Assembly (NCBI GenBank): GCA_024434115.1
Contig: QMIT01000012.1
Coordinates: 1-64,000 of the forward strand
DNA length: 64,000 nucleotides
Direction of reading: 5' to 3'
Source of the DNA: Chloroflexota bacterium
GTDB lineage: Bacteria > Chloroflexota > Anaerolineae > Aggregatilineales > J027
This document shows positions 45,631 through 53,900 of the stretch, piece after piece (position 1 is the stretch's first letter; each line of letters opens with the position of its first letter). The notes beneath the pieces were generated by a model. That model was not told where the DNA came from. It did no database searches and saw only the letters and a list, made by a program, of their open reading frames with translations. The position numbers and the translations under genes are program-made.

Positions 45631-46338
45631 TTAAATGTTGTCAGAGGAATCAGACAAATTGGCCTCAAGGAGTTGGCGTAGAGTTGCATCACGCCGCAAA
45701 ATACGCTTAATGCGTTGCAGGGCTATCGAAACCTCCCGCGCATCTTTCCAACCACCCATTTTTGCAATGTCCGCTGGTTTGTACTCCAAGATAAATACCG
45801 CCTGTGCTAGGTCTCTCAGTTGCTCATTGGGCAATAGTTGGGTGATATAGTCCCATAGTTGCTGTGAATTGATAGCACCATCCAGATGCAGCTTCATTGG
45901 ACGAATCCTATCGAGTTCATCTTCTAAAGAAACGAGCTGTTCCTCCAGATAATTGGATTTCCAATATTCCGTGATGCACGAATAAACGCAACTGTTGAGG
46001 TAATTGAGCAAAGCAGCTACCCGCGAAAAATTTTTGAATTTATCGGGATAGTCGGGGTTATTGAAGGATTTCCAAAAATTAGTAAAGGAACCACTCACAA
46101 AAAAGAGATCAGTTTCGCCCACTTGGTCGCGCAACTGATGTGATCTGACCCATTTCCGTACTAAGGGTTCGTAGGTCTTGTATATAGCGGTAAAGGCGTC
46201 TTGGTCTTTTTTTTCTAATGCCCGCCGAAAGAGTTCAAAGCAGTATCGTTCGTCATGCGTCACATGTTTAAGATAGTTGCTGGTTTCCTCTCTACACCGC
46301 TGCTCCAGTTCCGTATTTGACCACCCCCCGAAGTCCAT
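45631..46338 (-). CDS. ECF-like RNA polymerase sigma factor
   Basis: It has 235 residues from the ATG at 46338, preceded by AGAAGGGGG. Residues ~35-140 resemble sigma region 2 (LEKKDQDAFTAIYKTYEPLV, then FKNFSRVAALLNYLNSCVYS). Residues ~175-230 resemble region 4 with a helix-turn-helix (FILEYKPADIAKMGGWKDAR then VSIALQRIKRILRRD). It is divergent but keeps the spacing of a two-domain sigma-70 family protein. It is the first gene of the operon followed by the zinc-finger, TPR-CHAT and S8 genes; a ~97-base gap separates it from the zinc-finger gene, so an extra promoter there is possible. Confidence 0.8.
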   Translation of the reverse strand: MDFGGWSNTELEQRCREETSNYLKHVTHDERYCFELFRRALEKKDQDAFTAIYKTYEPLVRKWVRSHQLRDQVGETDLFFVSGSFTNFWKSFNNPDYPDKFKNFSRVAALLNYLNSCVYSCITEYWKSNYLEEQLVSLEDELDRIRPMKLHLDGAINSQQLWDYITQLLPNEQLRDLAQAVFILEYKPADIAKMGGWKDAREVSIALQRIKRILRRDATLRQLLEANLSDSSDNI

Positions 46339-46572
46339 AGTTGACCCCCTTCTCAATCGGAAAGGCAGAAACTAGATAATTTCAGTTCGACGACCCTACT
46401 TAAATGATTCAGGGTCTGTTCTTTGGCGCGTTTCATCTGAAATAACTATATTTACAGAAACTTTTCTATTTTCATTAAAATTGTCGAAAAATTGTGAAAA
46501 AAGTAAATAGACTATATCTGATTTAATGAATTGGCACAACAAAGTCAGGCCGATAATTGGAGGTAGGCAAAT

Positions 46573-46605
46573 AAAAAACCAGCCAATTTTTGGGGATGGC
46601 TGGTT
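46573..46605 (-). terminator. Rho-independent terminator of tRNA-Lys
   Basis: AACCAGCCA (46577-46585) and TGGCTGGTT (46597-46605) form a 9-bp stem followed on the minus strand by a T6 run. It lies 20 bases downstream of the tRNA 3' end. Confidence 0.85.
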
Positions 46606-46624
46606 CATCTAATAACCTAGTTGT

Positions 46625-46696
46625 TGAGCCTAGAGGGATTCGAACCCCCAACCAAGTGCTTAAAAGGCACCTGCTCTGCCATTGAGCTATAGGCCC
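46625..46696 (-). tRNA. tRNA-Lys (anticodon TTT)
   Basis: The minus strand gives a full cloverleaf. The acceptor is GGGCCTA/TAGGCTC (one G-U pair), discriminator A, D arm GCTC/GAGC, anticodon stem GGTGC/GCACT with loop CTTTTAA (anticodon TTT), and T arm GGGGG TTCGAAT CCCTC. The length is 72 bases. CCA is not encoded. Confidence 0.95.
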
Positions 46697-46776
46697 GATG
46701 TTTCATAACGTATGTATCAGTATAACAGTCGGCGTTATGAAACTCAAGAGTTTTTTTGGCGATGCCCAATTCACTT

Positions 46777-47430
46777 CTATTCCGGAGGCGCTTGGGTTAA
46801 GGTCATAAGATAAGCCACAATATGCCAGACATCCTGTTCGGTGAGTACCTGCCCCCAGTCATGCGGCATTAGGTTATCCGGCCACGGCTGCTCAGTTTGG
46901 GGAGGTGCAAGAAAGGCACTCGGTTGCATAATGGACTGGAAAAGATAATCTTGAGCACTTATGCCCGGAATTCGGCTGCCTGCTACCGTCCCTATTCCAT
47001 AGAGATATGGCCCGGTTCCCGGAAGTGGTTCATTGACATTATGGCAAGCCGTCGCGCAATTTTGGGAGGTGCTAGGACTAGTGACATTTTCAAAGAGTAG
47101 CTTCCCAATTTCCGGATCACCCGGAAGTTCTTCGGTGACACCAGCCTCGGCAACTTCGGCGGTTGGTTCTTCTGTTGCCACTTCAGTTTCTTCAACTTCA
47201 GGCGTTGGTGTGGGTGGAATCGGGGTGGCAGTTGGCGGAATGGGCGTATGGGTAGGTTCAACCGCGACCACTTGCACATCTTCGCCCGCGCGGTCGGCTC
47301 GTACAAATGGCTGGGTGGGTTCAAAGGTAGGTCGGGGTTCTTCGGCGACTGTTCCGCAGGCTACCAAAAAAAGTCCAATTACAATCAGTGCCGCAGCAGT
47401 CAGCGTCCGAATTCGCAGCAAAGCAGGCAT
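46777..47430 (-). CDS. Cytochrome c lipoprotein with a CX3CH heme motif
   Basis: It has 217 residues from the ATG at 47430 (GGAAGGACATGCG upstream). A lipoprotein signal ends at LFLVACG (Cys ~25). A long Pro/Thr/Glu-rich linker follows (~35-110, PTHTPIPPTATPIPPTPTP). The C-terminal ~110 residues are a class I cytochrome c-like domain. The heme attachment site is NCATACHN, i.e. three residues between the cysteines instead of two; the DNA is unambiguous. A likely axial Met is in DNLMPHDWG, and the final helix is DVWHIVAYLMTL. It is a membrane-tethered electron carrier outside the cell. It stands alone. Confidence 0.8.
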   Translation of the reverse strand: MPALLRIRTLTAAALIVIGLFLVACGTVAEEPRPTFEPTQPFVRADRAGEDVQVVAVEPTHTPIPPTATPIPPTPTPEVEETEVATEEPTAEVAEAGVTEELPGDPEIGKLLFENVTSPSTSQNCATACHNVNEPLPGTGPYLYGIGTVAGSRIPGISAQDYLFQSIMQPSAFLAPPQTEQPWPDNLMPHDWGQVLTEQDVWHIVAYLMTLTQAPPE

Positions 47431-47545
47431 CGCATGTCCTTCCAAGTAATGTCAGGGTGTACGCTCGTGAAAAGCGCCACTATTGTAGCACGCGAACAGG
47501 ACAAGACCAATATGCCTGCTTCGAGGTTTTATAGTCGAAGTCAAT

Positions 47546-48670
47546 TCACGGGATATATAACCATGCTTGGTCGGTGGCACGTATATCATAATCATAGCCA
47601 CCAGCGATCAACACCCGTCCATCATTAAGTAACGTAGCCGTACTGGTAAAGCGATCAGCATCCACTTCGCCCTCCACATCTTGAAACTCCTCTGCCTGAA
47701 AATCAAAGACTTCGACAGTCGTGTCCCCGCCAACAATCAAGACCTGTCCATTATTCAAGGTGGTCACTGAACTTCCCAGTTTAAAGCGTTCTTGACGCAT
47801 TGAGGCAGGATAGTAGGCAAATGTGTCTTGCTGGGGATTGTAGATTTCCACGCTATTCAAGCGAGTATTCCAATCTTCTTCAGTAGAGCCTCCCAAAATC
47901 AGTACCTCACCATCGGCTAATAAGACCGCCGCATGGGTTCGCCGCTGACTATTCATAGTGCCAGCCGCCCTAAATGTACTGGTGATTGGATCAAAAATCT
48001 CCGCCGTCGCCAAAACTTGGTTATCCCGAATCCCACCGGTGATGAGTACCCGTCCATCTAGCAGTAGGGTTGCAGTATGGGCGGCGCGGGCTTCAATCAA
48101 ATGACCCGTCGCAGTAAAGGTATTCGTCACGGGGTCGAATATTTCTGCCGTCGTCAGTTCACCATCGGACGCACCACCCGCGATCAACACCCGCCCATCC
48201 AGCAGCAAGGTTGCGGTAAAACCACCACGCAGGGTCATCATTTCACCTATCGCCTCAAACTCACCTTGTTGTGAGTCATATATTTCGGCACTGGCGGTTT
48301 CATTACGCCCCACAAAACCTCCCACAATCAGAACACGCCCGTCCTCCAATAATATGGCCGCGTGTCCGACCCGTGCTTGATTCAATGTCCCAGTGATTGT
48401 GAAAGTATCCGTCGCGGGATCAAATATTTCCGCGCTATCGAGAATATCCCCCTCACGCACCATACCCCCAGCAACCAGCACTTGACCATTGGGCAACAAG
48501 GTCGAGGTATGTGCGGAGCGAGCAACGCTCATAGAATGAGTAGGCACAACGACTCCCACCGATCCCTTGAAATTTTCGCTTTGTTTCCCGGATGGAATAG
48601 AATAGGCGTGAGCAGCCAAAGAATGGCTAAAGGCGACCACAACAAAAAACGCGAGCAATAAACGCATCAT
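47546..48670 (-). CDS. Secreted kelch-repeat propeller protein
   Basis: It has 374 residues with a signal peptide (MMRLLLAFFVVVAFSHSLAA, cleavage ~22). Six or seven kelch repeats follow, each with the pattern RxxHTSTLLPNGQVLVAGG then SAEIFDPATDTF; further examples are GHAAILLEDGRVLIVGG, AHTATLLLDGRVLITGG and THAAVLLADGEVLILGG. Kelch propellers bind partners or form oxidase folds; no copper-oxidase ligands are evident. GGGAGA precedes the first ATG. Downstream (47446-47545) nothing is seen apart from the short gap to the cytochrome gene. Confidence 0.88.
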   Translation of the reverse strand: MMRLLLAFFVVVAFSHSLAAHAYSIPSGKQSENFKGSVGVVVPTHSMSVARSAHTSTLLPNGQVLVAGGMVREGDILDSAEIFDPATDTFTITGTLNQARVGHAAILLEDGRVLIVGGFVGRNETASAEIYDSQQGEFEAIGEMMTLRGGFTATLLLDGRVLIAGGASDGELTTAEIFDPVTNTFTATGHLIEARAAHTATLLLDGRVLITGGIRDNQVLATAEIFDPITSTFRAAGTMNSQRRTHAAVLLADGEVLILGGSTEEDWNTRLNSVEIYNPQQDTFAYYPASMRQERFKLGSSVTTLNNGQVLIVGGDTTVEVFDFQAEEFQDVEGEVDADRFTSTATLLNDGRVLIAGGYDYDIRATDQAWLYIP

Positions 48671-48735
48671 GCTAATTCTCCCACAAGTATTTGATACGGT
48701 TATGTAAATTACACCTGTGTGAAAAAAAGCGTTCC

Positions 48736-49782
48736 TTATTCCTTTGCTTCCACCTGCTCTGGCAATTCAAGCCGATAACATTCGACAGGATTTCCATTGC
48801 GGGCGGTTAATTTGGTGGTCGTCAAGCGTTCAGCATAGGCTTGCAGGCGTCTTTGAGTGGCGGCATCAATAGAAATACTCTGGCGTGGCGTCAGGTTGAG
48901 CAATTCGAATGTTTGATTGACTAAGCGACCCACTACCCCGGTTGGTGAAAGAATGATGTCACCGGACGCAACCGCCGCCTTAAAATGATAATCGGGTAAT
49001 TGGGGGTGTTGGCGATTATGGATAGTAATCAGTGAATGGAGATTGAGGAGAGCTTGAACTGCATCGTCTGCGTCACTAAAGGTAATAAGCGCCATATCCG
49101 CTACAAATTGGCGTACTTGCCCCCGCAGACCGCGTATCGCCTCGCGGTGTAAATTGGCCCATGTCAGCAGCCAATCATTTAATTCCAACGGCGGCATGGT
49201 CTCGCCAGCTTGGATATATTGATGTAAATCCGTCACCAGCAGCACTGTGCCATACTCAATGTAGCTCTGCTCGGTATTTTCGAGGGCAAAAACCTTGATC
49301 GGCTGTGGGCGTCCACGTAATTGAATATCCCCAACCGGATGAAACACAAAATCGCTGGCCCCCACCACTTCACGGGTAGCTGCTGTCAACCATACTTGAT
49401 TCGTCGGGACGCTTTTTTCAAGCCGCGCACAGACTACCACCCCGTCCCCTAAAATGTCATCCTCTTCCAGCATGACATCGGCAGTATTGACGACCACACG
49501 CACCCCATCAATTGCAAAACCACTGGGGGTATAGCGCTGACGGATATAATGATCCCGCACTTTATCCGCACACAATAAGGCTTCACGTGCGCTTTCAAAA
49601 ACGGCAAAAAAGCCATCACCCGTAAATTTGACCACCCGACCCGCATTTTCTTCGACAGCGATCCTGATAGGATGGGTGGCATCCTCCAAAAATTCGGCAG
49701 CGCGAACGGTGTTGACTTGGGCTACTTGTTGAGTCGAACCCACTAAATCCGCCAGCAAAATTGTGAGTGTCCGCGTCGGCAT
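48736..49782 (-). CDS. Protein with tandem class III nucleotide cyclase domains
   Basis: It has 348 residues and is cytoplasmic. The first cyclase homology domain (~5-165) has TILLADLVGSTQQVAQ and VVKFTGDGFFAVFE, giving both metal-binding Asp residues, and ARLEK with the Arg; the transition-state Asn, usually in VN-x-AAR, is Val (VVVCAR). The second domain (~180-335) is degenerate: TVLLVTDLHQYIQAG, VRQFVADMALITFSD, and GRLVNQTFELL. Fused two-domain cyclases can use one active and one regulatory half; here activity is uncertain and it may be a nucleotide sensor. GGGAGAAAAT precedes the ATG. It lies downstream of mgsA on the same strand. Confidence 0.8.
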   Translation of the reverse strand: MPTRTLTILLADLVGSTQQVAQVNTVRAAEFLEDATHPIRIAVEENAGRVVKFTGDGFFAVFESAREALLCADKVRDHYIRQRYTPSGFAIDGVRVVVNTADVMLEEDDILGDGVVVCARLEKSVPTNQVWLTAATREVVGASDFVFHPVGDIQLRGRPQPIKVFALENTEQSYIEYGTVLLVTDLHQYIQAGETMPPLELNDWLLTWANLHREAIRGLRGQVRQFVADMALITFSDADDAVQALLNLHSLITIHNRQHPQLPDYHFKAAVASGDIILSPTGVVGRLVNQTFELLNLTPRQSISIDAATQRRLQAYAERLTTTKLTARNGNPVECYRLELPEQVEAKE

Positions 49783-49854
49783 GGCAATTTTCTCCCATCA
49801 TTCATAAGACAATCGGATTTTATGAGCGATTACAGCCTGCCGCAAGTCAAGCCT

Positions 49855-50265
49855 CTAGGGTGTCTCATCTGCTTCTTCCAGCGCAGCGATGATGCACGAT
49901 GCAGTTGCCGGATTCGAGGCCAACGGGACATTATGCACATTACACACCCGCAGCAGCATTTGAATATCCGGGTCATGAGGATGATAGCCAAGGGGGTCTA
50001 CAAAGAAAAATACGGCGCGGATATTCCCTTCAACTACCTGCGCAGCAATTTGGGCATCCCCCCCAATTGGGCCAGATAACATCCGCTGCACGGTCAGCCC
50101 CACTTTGTCTTGCAGCAAAGTCCCGGTAGTGCCCGTCGCTACAATAGTGCATTTTTGCAGGGTCTCACGGTGATCAATTGCAAAAGCCACCATATCAGCT
50201 TTTTTGCCATCATGGGCAATGAGGGCAAGTGTGCTCTCTTCTAAACGGACTGGTTTTTTAGGCAT
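49855..50265 (-). CDS. mgsA: Methylglyoxal synthase
   Basis: It has 136 residues from the ATG at 50265 (GTAGGGGGATA upstream). MgsA signatures are LIAHDGKKADMVAFAIDH, IVATGTTGTLLQD, MLSGPIGGDAQIAAQV, FFFVDPLGYHPHDPDIQ and VHNVPLASNPATA. The catalytic Asp residues of SGPIGGDAQ and FVDPLGYHPHDPD are visible. It converts dihydroxyacetone phosphate to methylglyoxal plus phosphate in the cytoplasm, a bypass that relieves phosphate starvation. The standard length is ~130-150. It starts after the zinc-ribbon gene with a short gap. Confidence 0.95.
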   Translation of the reverse strand: MPKKPVRLEESTLALIAHDGKKADMVAFAIDHRETLQKCTIVATGTTGTLLQDKVGLTVQRMLSGPIGGDAQIAAQVVEGNIRAVFFFVDPLGYHPHDPDIQMLLRVCNVHNVPLASNPATASCIIAALEEADETP

Positions 50266-50279
50266 TATCCCCCTACCCC

Positions 50280-50759
50280 TCATACATAAGGTGGTCGCTC
50301 GGTCAACCGATATAAAAACGCCAAAACCCGAGTCGTGAGTGGCAAGTCCCCATCCTCGTCATCAGCCTCTTCCGCCACCGACAAGGCCTCGGCAATTTCT
50401 TCATAGGGATGCTGATGGACGTAGGTCATGAGTTTTTTGAGTTCGCCTGTATCCAACCAAACCCCATGACAGGACAGACATTGTTCCACGCGAATATCGC
50501 TGGCGGCAAAAATATACTCAATCAGTTCAAGGCCATCTTCTGGGCAAAAACGTCCGCTGTGGTGCATGGTCGTTTCGTCTACTTCCATCAGCGGCGGCAG
50601 TTCATGGTCAAGCTGTTCCTCCGCCAATTCCTGAAGCTGACCATGCGGCAGCCAATGTCCGCCAGTTGCCGGGTCACGATAAAGGATCACCCCCTCAAAC
50701 GTCACAGGGATCAAAAGCGCGTCACTGGCAGGAGATTTGAGTTCAGGACTATCGGTCAT
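50280..50759 (-). CDS. TFIIB-type zinc-ribbon protein
   Basis: It has 159 acidic residues. A zf-TFIIB-type domain (~68-110) is clear: RFCPEDGLELIEYIF, then VEQCLSCHGVWLDTGELKKL, with the diagnostic CxxCxGxWLDxGEL. The second metal pair is irregular, with a single Cys in FCPED. The N-terminal part (VTFEGVILYRDPATGGHWLP) has no known match. The family is small and of unknown function, perhaps nucleic acid or protein binding. It is the first gene of a probable unit with mgsA and the cyclase-domain gene. Confidence 0.75.
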   Translation of the reverse strand: MTDSPELKSPASDALLIPVTFEGVILYRDPATGGHWLPHGQLQELAEEQLDHELPPLMEVDETTMHHSGRFCPEDGLELIEYIFAASDIRVEQCLSCHGVWLDTGELKKLMTYVHQHPYEEIAEALSVAEEADDEDGDLPLTTRVLAFLYRLTERPPYV

Positions 50760-50852
50760 TGCTTTGTGTTCCTTTCAGTAAAAACTCGGCACACCCTCAT
50801 TGTAATCTGAGTTCTATAATGTTGCACGCGATTGGACGGGCCACATCCGGAC

Positions 50853-50890
50853 AAAAAATCAGAGTGTACCGGCTTCCCAATACACTCTGA
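50853..50890 (-). terminator. Rho-independent terminator of the giant Calx-beta gene
   Basis: TCAGAGTGTA (50859-50868) and TACACTCTGA (50881-50890) form a perfect 10-bp stem followed on the minus strand by TTTTTTG. It begins ~42 bases after the stop codon. Confidence 0.88.
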
Positions 50891-50931
50891 ACACTAGGGG
50901 TTTGTTGACGATAAGGCGATCAGCGTTGCCG

Positions 50932-53900
50932 TTATTCCGTAGTCTCCTGCGTGACCACGAAGGCGTCTATGGCGACGGTTCCGCTAATCGGGACAATTTG
51001 TAAGGTATGCTGTCCATCGGACAGGTAGTTGATCAAAGTACGACTGTTAAATTCAGTGACATCCCCAGTGGTGACGACGGTACGCACTGCCACGTTATCA
51101 ACCATGATGGTGAACGTCCCGGTCACACGGCTTTCGACATAGATCACCTCAAGTGAGGTACCAACAAATTCGAGCGTCAGGACATCGTCCGTGCTGCCAC
51201 TGCTGTAGACATAGCGATTACCACTGGCGGCGGCGGCGGACTGTACTGACCATTTGCCATCACGGGCAACCTGTGGGTCATCCGACTCAATGACCGTCGA
51301 GACACGGCGCGTGGTCGGTGCAGATGGGGTTGGCGTTTCAACAGGTTCACCCTGAGCTTGAGCCGCACCAGATCCGCCTGACACGCCCGCCCGCCAACTG
51401 GTAGCAGTAGTCGTTGTACCAATCGGTTGGGCAACCCGTTGGAGCGTATACAGGCCGGAGTTCCACAGCAGGTCATTGCGATAGTAGAAGTAGCCAGCTG
51501 GATAGTAGAGGCCGAAGCTGTCCACGCCATTGCTATCCCAGTCACCAGAGACCATATTCCCATATTGGCCTGCCAACACATCGCCAGCTAATGGTCTTGG
51601 ATCACCAATGTACTGAGCAAGGTTGAACGCGGCTAGACTGAAGGGCAAACTCGGTGCATTCGGCGCAGGCGGCACGTTGGTGTAGGCGATGAATTCGCTG
51701 CGGCGCACGGCGATGGAGTCTGTACCATTACCGTCCCAGTCACCAGCGGTGAATTGAGCCGTACCCGTGAAGCCCTGATTATCCGGCAGCACCACACTCA
51801 GCCATTGGAAACTCAAGGGTGGCGTTGGGCCGCTGGTCAAGTTACAGGCGAAGTATAGGACATAGGCAGTGCCCCATGGCGGGAAGTTGCCGCTGTCAAT
51901 GACCCCGATGCAGTCATGACCAACACCTGCATCAAAGCGACCCGGTACTGCTGGGCCGGGCAATCCGAACCAGATACCGATCCACGACGCTGGTGGCACT
52001 GGGCCAACCGTGTTGGTATAGGCAAACACACCATTACCATAAACACCGGGTGTCTTTTGACCGTCGCCATCCCAGTCACCCATGACCCATTGACCCGCAA
52101 TTGGAGCACCCGTAGCAAAGGTGTTATAGGCGCTCGGCGCGGGCAAGTCTTGTAGCGTGTTCAGCAAGCTCGCTTGGCCGGTCTGTGGATTAAAGATCGC
52201 AAGGGCTTCTGGGCCATCATTGTCTTGGATACGAACTGTTAGCGATGGGATGCTCAGGCCGACATATTCTGCCGCACTACCCGCTTGCACCGCGAAGTTA
52301 ATCGCGCCATTATGGATGGCGGATTCAACCACCGCATCATCCACCGCGACCACTTCGACTGTCTGGTTGGTATCCCAAACCGTATTCGGCGCCGTTGGTG
52401 TACCACTGGGCACGAAGGTCAGATTGAGACTGGTGCCATATGGGCCACCCACGCGACCAATCAAAGTCTGTCCATCACTGACCGACAACGTAATAGTTAC
52501 ATTGGCGCTCGGTTGAGAGGCAAGGCGAACGTCAAAGGTATCGCGTTGAGCCGCGCTTGGGGCGGGCGATTCCACTACTGTGGTATTTGCACCCGTGATA
52601 GTAACGGTGACGCCCACGCTGTCGTCATCATTGATCGTGCCCACACCAATCGTATTGGCAGGCGTTGGATCAAGTGTCGCGTTCGTCGGCGCACCCAATG
52701 TCACTTGAAGGGTTTCATTGTTTTCGTCAATCGCGTCACGCACAACACTGACCACAATCGTGCGGGTGGTCGTGCCAGCCGTGAAGCTCAAGGGGCTGGC
52801 GGTTGTCACGGCGAAGTCCGCCGGGGTCGCTGCTGTGATGCCCGCTACCGTAAATGGCACGGTGATCGGGAAGTCGCTGGCGGCGGAGAGTGTTACGGTA
52901 AAGGTCAGGTTGGTTGTACCAACGCCCGTGCCTTCGGTGACAGCCACATCGTCAATACTGACGGTTGGTGGGGCATCATCGTCGTTGATCGTACCCACAC
53001 CAATCGTATTGGCAGGCGTTGGATCAAGTGTCGCGTTCGTCGGCGCACCCAATGTCACCGTGAAATCTTCGTTATTTTCGTCAATCGCATCAGTGACGAT
53101 ATTGACGCTGATAGATTGCGACGTCACCCCCGCGTTAAAGGTCAGCGGTGAGGCAGTGGTCACACTGTAATCACCCGCCGTCGCTGTGCCATTGGCTGAG
53201 GTGAACGGTACGCTTACTGTAAAGCCGCTCGGATTGCTCAAGGCTACCGTGAAGGTCAGCGTATTGGTGCCGCCCGTGCCTTCAGTAACAGTGACATCAT
53301 TGATGCTCACGACTGGGGCATTGTCGTCGTCATTGATCGTGCCAATCCCCACACCAGCACCCGGCGTCGGGTCAACTGTAGCGTTGGTTGGCGCACCCAA
53401 TGTCACCGTAAAGGTTTCATTTGGCTCATCAACGTTGTCTGTGACGATGTTGACCGCGATGGTTTGCGTCGTCACCCCCACATTGAAGGTCAATGGGCTG
53501 ACCGTCGTGACACTGTAATCCGCGCCTGTCGCCGTACCATTGGCCGAGGTGAACGGTACAGTCACCGCTAGGCCACTCGCTGCCGATAGCGTCACGGTAA
53601 AGGTCAAGGTCGTGGTTCCGCCTGTACCCTCGGTGACCGCCACATCGTCAATGCTGACCGTTGGGGCGCTGTCGTCGTCATTGATCGTACCCACACCAAT
53701 CGTATTGGCGGGGATTGGATCAAGCGTGGCGTTGGTCGGCGCACCCAATGTCACCGTAAAGGTTTCATTTGGCTCATCCGTCGCGTCACGCACGATATTG
53801 ACCGCAATCGTTTGGCTCGTCACGCCCGCATTGAACGTCAAGGGACTTACTGTCGTCACACTGTAATCCGCCACCGTCGCTGTCCCATCGGCTGAGGTAA

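Noticed and set aside
39372..46600. Possible CRISPR array or Cas gene near the TPR-CHAT operon
   Set aside because: I looked because TPR-CHAT with a sigma factor recalls type III-E systems, but no direct-repeat array and no Cas/gRAMP-like protein is present in the window.
46396..46608. A 70-codon minus-strand open frame downstream of tRNA-Lys
   Set aside because: Its first codons are the terminator stem of tRNA-Lys and it has no ribosome site; the sequence is AT-rich intergenic DNA.
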